A stretch of 5,768 nt of DNA from positions 1 to 5,768 of the forward strand of contig PWQB01000332.1 in assembly GCA_003556955.1 (NCBI GenBank), in the 5' to 3' direction. This stretch comes from Nostocaceae cyanobacterium CSSed10_463m (GTDB lineage: Bacteria > Cyanobacteriota > Cyanobacteriia > Cyanobacteriales > Nostocaceae). The notes under the pieces are model-generated. The model had not been told where the DNA came from and did not search any database. It was given only the letters and a program-made list of their open reading frames with translations. Position numbers and translations under genes: made by a program. Positions 1 through 5,013 of the stretch are shown here, in pieces (within the stretch, counting starts at the first letter, position 1; each line of letters begins with the position of its first letter).

Positions 1-671
1 AGAGTTTGATAAGGTAAACCATAAATCAAATCTACATTCACACTGTCAAACTTGGCGGATTTAATCCAGTCCATCACATTAAACAACAGTGCTTCTGGCT
101 GGACGCGATTCACAGCTAATTGGACTTGGGGATTAAAATCCTGAATCCCAAAGCTAATGCGGTTAAAGCCTACCTCACGCAAAAAGAAAATATATTCTTG
201 ATCAACATAGCTGGGATTAATTTCAATGGAAATTTCAGCCTGTGGATCGATATTAAAATTTTCTGTGATGTGTCGCCATAAAAATTTAACTTGGTCGTGA
301 TTTAAATAATTAGGTGTACCACCACCCCAATGAATTTGTAGGACTTTTCTTTGTGGATCAATCAAGCGAGACATATTCTTGATTTCGCGTACCAAATTCT
401 CTAAATAAGGTTTAGCAATATTCTTATTTTGGGAAATTACTGTATTACAGCCGCAGAAATAGCAAGCAGTTTGACAAAAAGGAATATGGAAATATAATGA
501 CAGAGGAGATTTTCGGTAATTAGAAGCGGCGATCGCACCGTGAAAATCACTGACAGTAAATTCGGCACTTAACTCTGTAGCCGGCGGGTAACTTGTATAT
601 CTAGGTGCAGGATGATCATACTTTTTGATCATCTCCAAATCAAATTTGACATTAGGTAAGACAAAAACCAT
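1..671 (-). CDS. hemN: Oxygen-independent coproporphyrinogen III oxidase (HemN), N-terminal part only
   Basis: HemN is a cytosolic radical-SAM enzyme that oxidatively decarboxylates coproporphyrinogen III to protoporphyrinogen IX without O2, feeding both heme and chlorophyll synthesis. Reading the minus strand from ATG at 671 gives 223 codons with no stop, running off the window. Visible landmarks: PRYTSYPPATEL (about residues 23-34), the iron-sulfur motif CX3CX2CXC at C66, C70, C73 and C75 (the HemN-specific form with the fourth Cys), WGGGTP at 115-120 (SAM binding), SIEINP at 148-153 with E150, and GFNRISFGIQDF at 168-179. The family is about 450-470 residues, so roughly the C-terminal half lies outside. 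The four-Cys motif and PRYTSYP favour true HemN over the HemW/HemZ-like heme chaperones, which lack these. The start is fixed by a strong GGGAGG ribosome-binding site five bases upstream. It is divergent from acsF, an enzyme of the same pathway. One HIP1 site lies at 529-536. Confidence 0.95.
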   Translation of the reverse strand, partial: MVFVLPNVKFDLEMIKKYDHPAPRYTSYPPATELSAEFTVSDFHGAIAASNYRKSPLSLYFHIPFCQTACYFCGCNTVISQNKNIAKPYLENLVREIKNMSRLIDPQRKVLQIHWGGGTPNYLNHDQVKFLWRHITENFNIDPQAEISIEINPSYVDQEYIFFLREVGFNRISFGIQDFNPQVQLAVNRVQPEALLFNVMDWIKSAKFDSVNVDLIYGLPYQT

Positions 672-676
672 CAAAA

Positions 677-682
677 CCTCCC
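677..682 (-). promoter_or_regulatory. Strong Shine-Dalgarno site of hemN
   Basis: On the minus strand GGGAGG lies five bases before the hemN ATG. It is the best ribosome-binding site in the window; acsF, the antiporter, hfq and dapF have weak or no recognisable sites. It decides the hemN start at 671. Confidence 0.8.
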
Positions 683-699
683 AGAAATTACCATTAAAT

Positions 700-719
700 C
701 CTCTTGATGAATCAAGAGG
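700..719 (-). promoter_or_regulatory. Perfect 8-bp hairpin in the hemN leader
   Basis: On the minus strand CCTCTTGA and TCAAGAGG form an uninterrupted 8-bp stem around a 4-base TTCA loop. It sits 17 bases upstream of the hemN ribosome-binding site, so it would be in the 5' untranslated RNA if transcription starts further upstream. There is no T-run after it in either direction, so it is not an intrinsic terminator. It could be an RNA structure or a palindromic protein site; the sequence does not decide. Confidence 0.55.
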
Positions 720-725
720 TAACAC

Positions 726-746
726 TTTTGACTTTTGACTTTTGAC
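726..746. repeat. Heptameric short tandem repeat (TTTTGAC)x3
   Basis: There are three perfect head-to-tail copies of TTTTGAC at 726-732, 733-739 and 740-746, followed by a partial TT. Short tandemly repeated heptamers in spacers are characteristic of heterocystous cyanobacterial genomes. On the hemN strand the unit reads GTCAAAA and lies between the leader hairpin and any distal promoter. Function unknown; copy number is likely to vary between strains. Confidence 0.85.
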
Positions 747-852
747 TTGTGAAGACCATCCCGCCTCATGCAGCGTGGCGGAAATCAAACTGCCAAGAAA
801 TGTATGCTTGCGCTGTTGTATAGTGTAGAGAGTCTGGGCAGTACGTGATGTG

Positions 853-880
853 TTGACTCCCACCAAACAGCCTCAATAAT
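853..880 (+). promoter_or_regulatory. Candidate distal promoter toward acsF
   Basis: TTGACT (853-858) and AATAAT (875-880) each match the sigma70 consensus at five of six positions and are separated by 16 bases. Transcription would start near 887, giving an acsF leader of about 260 bases that begins in the inverted repeat at 884-917. The -35 overlaps a TGTGTTGAC motif copy (849-857). This is pattern matching in AT-rich DNA and could be chance. Confidence 0.3.
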
Positions 881-883
881 CTG

Positions 884-917
884 AAATGATCGAATTTGCT
901 GGCTACGGCGATCATTT
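884..917. repeat. Inverted repeat AAATGATCG / CGATCATTT
   Basis: These are perfect 9-base arms at 884-892 and 909-917, separated by 16 bases. A short T-run follows the right arm, but the stem is AT-rich and the loop long, so a terminator is unlikely. It may be an operator for a dimeric regulator or a leader-RNA hairpin for acsF. Confidence 0.5.
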
Positions 918-1034
918 TTCTCTCACAAAATTATTTAACTATCAATATTTGTATAACGAGAAAGCTATTAAGATTTCTTTATAATTTTATGGTTATGGAA
1001 TTAAGGAAACGCCTATATCATCAGGTTTTCGACT

Positions 1035-1068
1035 GTTGACACACGCCTGACGGCACTAATGTGTTAAC
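1035..1068. promoter_or_regulatory. Inverted repeat GTTGACACA / TGTGTTAAC, possible operator for acsF
   Basis: The arms at 1035-1043 and 1060-1068 are complementary at eight of nine positions and separated by 16 bases. The left arm contains a consensus -35-like TTGACA (1036-1041). The element lies about 80-115 bases upstream of the acsF start, a usual distance for an activator or repressor site. The arm sequence recurs as TGTGTTGAC at 849-857. No regulator can be named from the sequence; ChlR, the MarR-type activator of the Synechocystis low-oxygen operon, is a plausible candidate by analogy only. Confidence 0.45.
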
Positions 1069-1149
1069 TTTTCCATATTTTAACTGATGTGCGACAAATA
1101 CGATATATGCTTATATAGCTATACAAAGATAAAACATGAAAGCAGTCTC

Positions 1150-2226
1150 ATGGTTAAGTCTCTCGAAACCCCAAACCCTGAATTACTGAAACCGGGGATT
1201 AAAGCCCCTGTGCAGGAAACGTTGTTAACACCCCGGTTTTACACCACTGACTTTGATGCAGTGGCAAATTTGGATATTTCAGCGAATGAGGCTGAGTTAC
1301 AGGCGATAGTGGAAGAGTTGCGTGCTGACTATAACCGCCATCACTTTGTGCGCGATGAAGAGTTTAAGCAATCGTGGGATCATGTTGACGGAGAAAAACG
1401 CCGCGTTTTTATTGACTTTTTAGAGCGTTCATGCACTTCTGAATTTTCTGGGTTTCTGCTGTTTAAAGAATTATCCCGTCGTCTGAAAGCTAAAAATCCC
1501 CTTTTAGCTGATGCCTTTAATTATATGGCACGGGATGAAGCTCGCCATGCGGGATTTCTGAATAAATCAATGGCGGATTTTAATCTGTCTCTCGACTTAA
1601 GCTACTTAACCAAACATCGCACATATACATTTTTCCCGCCAGAGTGGGTAATTTACACAGTTTATCTCTCGGAGAAAATTGGTTACTGGCGTTATATCTT
1701 AGTCCATCGCCATATCGAGAAACATCCTGAATATCAGTTTTATCCCTTATTCCGTAAATTTGAAAGCTGGTGTCAAGACGAAAACCGACACGGGGATTTC
1801 TTTAAGGCACTACTGCGATCGCAACCAAAATTATGGAACAATTGGCAAGCGCGTTTATGGGTGCGTTTCTTTTTGCTAACTGTATTTGTTACCCATACTA
1901 TTACAGTATTTGAACGGGCGACATTCTATGAAGCCATTGGTATACATCCACGTCAATACAATAATAGGGTCATCCAGGAGACAAATAATACTTCAGCACG
2001 AGCATTTCCTGTGATCTTGAATACTAATCATCCGGCGTTTTTCTGGCGATTAGAACAGTGTTTTCTCGGTACTCAGAAGTTAACGGAGATTAAAGAAAGT
2101 AATCGTTCTCCAGTTGTCAAGTTCTGGCAACAAATCCCCCCCATGTTCTCGATTATGTCTAATATGTTGCGGCTGTATCTGATTAAACCCATTAATACAG
2201 AACTAACACGCGGTACAGTTCATTAA
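1150..2226 (+). CDS. acsF: Mg-protoporphyrin IX monomethyl ester (oxidative) cyclase AcsF/ChlA
   Basis: AcsF is the membrane-associated di-iron subunit of the aerobic cyclase. It uses O2 to form the isocyclic fifth ring, converting Mg-protoporphyrin IX monomethyl ester to divinyl protochlorophyllide. The protein has 358 residues, the usual length. Two ferritin-like iron-ligand motifs are visible: E98 with D129-E130-A-R-H133, and E175 with D210-E211-N-R-H214. Other family landmarks include YNRHHFVRDEEF near the N-terminus and FFPPEW at 161-166. The frame is open back to ATG at 1087, but the extra 21 residues (rich in Tyr, Lys and Cys) do not resemble the family, whereas MVKSLETPNPELLKPG is a typical AcsF N-terminus, so I start at 1150. 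The Shine-Dalgarno is weak (GAAAG at 1138-1142). Cyanobacteria often carry two or more copies; the divergent hemN suggests this could be the low-oxygen ChlAII-type copy, but the sequence alone does not prove it. A terminator follows 31 bases downstream, so it is probably monocistronic. One HIP1 site lies at 1815-1822. Confidence 0.96.
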   Translation: MVKSLETPNPELLKPGIKAPVQETLLTPRFYTTDFDAVANLDISANEAELQAIVEELRADYNRHHFVRDEEFKQSWDHVDGEKRRVFIDFLERSCTSEFSGFLLFKELSRRLKAKNPLLADAFNYMARDEARHAGFLNKSMADFNLSLDLSYLTKHRTYTFFPPEWVIYTVYLSEKIGYWRYILVHRHIEKHPEYQFYPLFRKFESWCQDENRHGDFFKALLRSQPKLWNNWQARLWVRFFLLTVFVTHTITVFERATFYEAIGIHPRQYNNRVIQETNNTSARAFPVILNTNHPAFFWRLEQCFLGTQKLTEIKESNRSPVVKFWQQIPPMFSIMSNMLRLYLIKPINTELTRGTVH

Positions 2227-2385
2227 ATCTCAAATGTTGCCAATATCGAGAGGCTTAGATCCTTGATTTCTTCCAGAAGTCGGGGATCTTTTTGTTTTGT
2301 GGGAAAATCATTCCTGATTAACTCCCCTGATCAAAAAAACTTTGTATCCTAAATTTATATGACTTAATATTTCTTTGAAAAACTT
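2227..2385 (+). other. acsF-antiporter spacer
   Basis: Apart from the acsF terminator, this 159-bp spacer holds about 85 bases of AT-rich DNA (2300-2385) that must carry the antiporter promoter. TATCCT at 2345-2350 and TTATAT at 2355-2360 are possible -10 boxes, but neither has a good -35 at normal spacing. ATG at 2359 is followed by ACT TAA, so it is at most a two-codon open frame immediately upstream of the GTG start. Confidence 0.4.
2257..2300 (+). terminator. Intrinsic terminator of acsF
   Basis: Bases 2257-2271 pair with 2275-2289 without bulges: 15 base pairs, three of them G-U, closed by a 3-base TCC loop. The stem runs directly into TTTTT-G-TTTT (2289-2298). This is a complete Rho-independent terminator 31 bases after the acsF stop. 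It separates acsF from the antiporter gene, which therefore needs its own promoter. Confidence 0.85.
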
Positions 2386-4656
2386 GTGCCAGAAGATTTT
2401 AGACTAATCGTTGATTTAGTGACAGTTCTCGCCGTCGCCGCCTGTGGTGGACTTGTGGCTTCACTTTTACGCCAACCAGTGCTACTGGGTTATCTCATCG
2501 GCGGGATGATTGTTGGTCCCACAGGACTGGGAGTAATTAAAGAAGTTATTCAAGTAGAAACTTTAGCTCAGTTTGGAGTCGCCTTTTTATTATTTGCTTT
2601 GGGGGTGGAATTTTCCTTTGCAGAACTCAAAAAGGTAAAAGCGATCGCTTTGGGAGGAGGTGGACTACAAATTGTCTTAACGATTTTGTTCACCGTGATA
2701 GTCTGCGGAATCACCGGTGCTGGGGAAGAATTACCCGCTAAAGGTGTATTTTTGGGATCAATTTTATCATTATCTTCTACAGCCGTTGTCCTCAAGTGTT
2801 TAATGGAGCGCAACGAAACAGAAACCCCCCACGGACAGGTAATGCTGGGAATATTGGTAGTGCAGGATTTAGCCCTGGGATTAATGATTGCTGTATTACC
2901 AGCCTTGAATCAACCAGCCGAAACCATTGGAATTGCAGTGATGACAGCCTTGTTACGGCTGGCTTTATTTGCTGGGGGTGCAGTAGTGGCCGGGATTTGG
3001 CTAATTCCGCCCTTGTTGCGAATCCTCGCCCGTACTGAAAGCCGAGAATTATTTTTATTAGGTGTAGTAACCCTCTGTTTAGGGATTGCGCTGCTGACAG
3101 AACATTTGGGACTATCCATTGAGATGGGGGCGTTTGTCGCTGGTTTAATGATATCAGAGGTGGAATATGCCGACCAAACTTTAACTTATGTCGAACCACT
3201 GCGAGATATTTTTGCTAGTTTATTTTTTGTCGCCATTGGGATGTTAATTGACCCGGTGTTTTTGTGGAAGAATCTGGAATTGATTTTGGTATTGGTAGCG
3301 CTGGTATTTGTCGGTAAATTTTTAATTATCACGCCATTAGTAAAACTGTTTCGCTATCCGTTAAAAACAGCTTTAATTGCTGGGTTAGGATTGGCACAAA
3401 TTGGGGAATTTTCCTTTGTATTAGCCAGTGAAGGACAGGCTTTAGGCTTAGTTTCTCGGCGGGTATATTTGCTGATTTTAGGAACCACAGCAGTTACTTT
3501 AATGCTGACTCCCTTTGTGTTGCGATTAGTGCCATTTTTATTTAATTTTGCCGAATCAATGCCTTGGTTGCAACCCTATTTAGAAGAAATTTATCCCCGT
3601 GATGTTTCCGAGAATTTACCTTCAAAAAGTCATGTTGTGGTTTGCGGTTATGGACGAGTGGGTAAAAATTTGGTGAGGTTGTTACAAAAACACGATTTAC
3701 CTGTGGTGGTTATTGACCAATCAGAAAGCAGGATACAGCAATTACGAGAGGAGGGAGTACCCTATGTTTATGGTAATTGTGTGAGTCTTCACGTTCTGGA
3801 AACTGCGGGGGTAAATAATGCTAAGGGAATGGCGATCGCCCTTCCTGATCCCATGAGTACCCGGTTATCTTTAAAACGAGCTTTAGAATTGTGTCCAGAA
3901 TTAGATTTGGTTGTCCGTGCAACTCAAGATAAAAATATTGAATTGCTGTATCAATTGGGAGCGAAGGAAGTAGTCCAACCAGAGTTTGAAGCTAGCTTAG
4001 AAATGGCTAGTCATTTATTAACAGGCTTAGGATTTTCATCCTTGATCGTGCAACAAGAAATGAAGCAAATTCGCAACGATCATTATTTAACATTACGACC
4101 AGAGCGATCGCCTGCCCAAGTTTCCCGTGATCTACAACAAGCTACTCGTGATTTAAATCGCCGTTGGTATACCCTACCATCAACTTCACCTCTGATTAAT
4201 ATGAGTTTAGGCGAAGCAGATATTCGCTATTTAACAGGCGCAAGTTTAATGGCTATTCGTCGTGCTAACGAAGCGGAAATAGATTATCCGGATGCTACAA
4301 CTATTTTAGAAGCAGGCGATCGCTTGTTGGTAGTAGGTGCTGCTGAGGAATTAACAGCTTTAGAAGAATTTGCTCAAGGAAAAGTAGCTGTTCCTGGGGA
4401 AAATAAAGCTTGTCAGTGGATTATAGTTCATCCTGATTGTCCAGTTTTAGGTATCACCCTTGCAGATTTGGATCTGCACCCACAATCAGGAATCCAAGTA
4501 CAAGCAATGCGGCGAGATGGTAAATTTATCCGTAGTCCTGAGCCAAAAACAGACTTACGAGTTGGTGATCAGGTGCTGTTATGTGGTAGGCTGTCAATTT
4601 TAAATCAACTACAACCATTTTTTGCCAGCAGCACAACACCTTTAACGTGCTTGTAG
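2386..4656 (+). CDS. CPA2-family cation:proton antiporter (Kef/KEA-like) with RCK_N and two RCK_C domains
   Basis: This is an integral membrane K+ or Na+/H+ antiporter of 756 residues. Residues 1 to about 390 form the exchanger domain with around 12-13 hydrophobic segments. It includes LGYLIGGMIVGPTGLG near 34-49, FGVAFLLFALGVEFSF near 63-78, SLSSTAVVLK at 128-137 and VVQDLALG around Q160-D161. The Gln-Asp pair is typical of K+-type KefB/KefC/KEA members. A Rossmann RCK_N/TrkA-N domain follows: HVVVCGYGRVG at 416-426 and the acidic D444 ending beta-2 indicate NAD(H) binding. Two RCK_C/TrkA-C modules come next, about 600-665 and 685-750, each ending in a GD+(L/V)L-type strand (AGDRLLVVG, VGDQVLLCG). 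The start is GTG 2386 because the next in-frame ATG upstream (2359) is closed by TAA two codons later; no clear ribosome-binding site is seen. The TAG stop overlaps a palindromic repeat. It probably tunes cytosolic or thylakoid-side pH and K+ under nucleotide control; ion and membrane cannot be read from sequence. Four HIP1 sites lie within it. Confidence 0.92.
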   Translation: MPEDFRLIVDLVTVLAVAACGGLVASLLRQPVLLGYLIGGMIVGPTGLGVIKEVIQVETLAQFGVAFLLFALGVEFSFAELKKVKAIALGGGGLQIVLTILFTVIVCGITGAGEELPAKGVFLGSILSLSSTAVVLKCLMERNETETPHGQVMLGILVVQDLALGLMIAVLPALNQPAETIGIAVMTALLRLALFAGGAVVAGIWLIPPLLRILARTESRELFLLGVVTLCLGIALLTEHLGLSIEMGAFVAGLMISEVEYADQTLTYVEPLRDIFASLFFVAIGMLIDPVFLWKNLELILVLVALVFVGKFLIITPLVKLFRYPLKTALIAGLGLAQIGEFSFVLASEGQALGLVSRRVYLLILGTTAVTLMLTPFVLRLVPFLFNFAESMPWLQPYLEEIYPRDVSENLPSKSHVVVCGYGRVGKNLVRLLQKHDLPVVVIDQSESRIQQLREEGVPYVYGNCVSLHVLETAGVNNAKGMAIALPDPMSTRLSLKRALELCPELDLVVRATQDKNIELLYQLGAKEVVQPEFEASLEMASHLLTGLGFSSLIVQQEMKQIRNDHYLTLRPERSPAQVSRDLQQATRDLNRRWYTLPSTSPLINMSLGEADIRYLTGASLMAIRRANEAEIDYPDATTILEAGDRLLVVGAAEELTALEEFAQGKVAVPGENKACQWIIVHPDCPVLGITLADLDLHPQSGIQVQAMRRDGKFIRSPEPKTDLRVGDQVLLCGRLSILNQLQPFFASSTTPLTCL

Positions 4657-4694
4657 AGACGCGATTCATCGCGTCTCAGATTCATCGCATCTCA
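4656..4694. repeat. GAGACGCGAT palindrome with a degenerate second copy
   Basis: GAGACGCGAT (4656-4665) and ATCGCGTCTC (4668-4677) form a perfect 10-bp inverted repeat around two bases. The segment GATTCATCGCGTCTCA (4663-4678) is repeated immediately as 4679-4694 with one mismatch (A for G), without the left arm. Palindromes of this GAGACGCG type are dispersed in Nostoc-like genomes. It fills most of the 47-base gap between the convergent antiporter and hfq genes and might terminate both transcripts, but neither side has a T-run. Its first base is the last base of the antiporter TAG stop. Confidence 0.8.
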
Positions 4695-4703
4695 ATATCG
4701 GGA

Positions 4704-4919
4704 TTACTTAGACTTATGGTAAGCGATCGCCTGTTTCCAAATAGTGATTTGCTGATTCCGATCATCCACAATACAAACACAGTTTTGATCTTGCCAGAAA
4801 ATCTTACCTGTCAGCAGGTCACCATTTACCAGTTTCCACTCTGTCACTGCTTTTTGCTTAATTAGTTCTTGTAGTTGCCGAATGCTAGGTAATGACGGAT
4901 CAAATTCAGTTGTAGGCAT
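4704..4919 (-). CDS. hfq: Cyanobacterial-type Hfq (Sm-like RNA chaperone family)
   Basis: This 71-residue Sm-fold protein, expected to be a cytosolic hexamer, matches the cyanobacterial branch of Hfq. The N-terminus is FDPSLPSIRQLQELIK (6-21). The Sm1 strand region VTEWKLVNGDLLTGKIFWQD (25-44) carries the conserved G33. The Sm2 region QITIWKQAIAYHK (57-69) has KQAIAY where E. coli Hfq has the YKHA proximal-site motif. The long C-terminal tail of enterobacterial Hfq is absent, as usual in cyanobacteria. In Synechocystis the homolog is needed for type IV pilus function through binding the PilB1 ATPase; in Anabaena PCC 7120 it affects nitrate assimilation. Whether this protein binds small RNAs is uncertain. 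The ATG at 4919 is the only reasonable start; no Shine-Dalgarno sequence precedes it. It is convergent with the antiporter and divergent from dapF, a neighbourhood I recall as recurrent in cyanobacteria. A HIP1 site lies at 4723-4730. Confidence 0.92.
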   Translation of the reverse strand: MPTTEFDPSLPSIRQLQELIKQKAVTEWKLVNGDLLTGKIFWQDQNCVCIVDDRNQQITIWKQAIAYHKSK

Positions 4920-5013
4920 TTTTAGTAATGATGGAATAATTGAGTAACTGGGGATTGGGGAAGAGTTTTCTTAATACCCGATATCTAATCATTCATAATT
5001 CATCATTGGAAAA
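4920..5013. promoter_or_regulatory. Divergent hfq-dapF promoter region
   Basis: This 94-bp AT-rich spacer must contain the start signals of both hfq (leftward) and dapF (rightward). It carries two adjacent heptamers TGGGGAT/TGGGGAA (4949-4962) and CATTCAT/AATTCAT (4990-5003), resembling the short tandem repeats of cyanobacterial spacers. For dapF a weak promoter match is TTAATA (4971-4976), 17 bases, CATAAT (4994-4999), which would give a leader of only a few bases. No convincing promoter was found for hfq. Confidence 0.45.

Larger units (their letters stand above)
672..1149. other. Divergent hemN-acsF intergenic regulatory region
   Basis: This 478-bp stretch has no convincing coding sequence on either strand. 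It must hold the start signals for both hemN (leftward) and acsF (rightward). Besides the hairpin, heptamer repeat and inverted repeats listed separately, it contains TTGACA at 1036-1041 without a good -10 at normal spacing, a TATAAT at 980-985 without a good -35, and an AT-rich stretch just before acsF (about 1102-1136). I could not identify a convincing sigma70-type promoter for hemN, which would be compatible with activator-dependent transcription, but that is inference. Confidence 0.7.

Noticed and set aside
726..746. Start of a CRISPR array
   Set aside because: The 7-base units are contiguous without spacers; it is a short tandem repeat.
760..781. CCGCC...GGCGG hairpin in the hemN leader
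   Set aside because: Only a 5-bp stem with an 11-base loop; too weak to call.
1020..1090. Consensus acsF promoter using TTGACA at 1036-1041
   Set aside because: No acceptable -10 element at 16-18 bases (the bases there read like ATGTGT); kept only as part of the inverted repeat.
1087..1149. Longer acsF with 21 extra N-terminal residues starting at ATG 1087
   Set aside because: The extension does not look like any AcsF N-terminus, while ATG 1150 gives the usual 358 residues; ATG 1087 has no ribosome-binding site.
2568..3199. Overlapping open frames on both strands inside the antiporter gene
   Set aside because: They lie wholly within a well-supported coding frame, have low-complexity or unrecognisable products and no ribosome-binding sites; they are shadows.
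4656..4694. Intrinsic terminator for the antiporter or hfq
   Set aside because: The stem is strong, but neither strand has a T-run after it, so I list it as a repeat.
4647..4865. 72-codon plus-strand open frame overlapping the antiporter end and antisense to hfq
   Set aside because: Its product is unrecognisable, while the opposite strand encodes a clear Hfq over the same bases.
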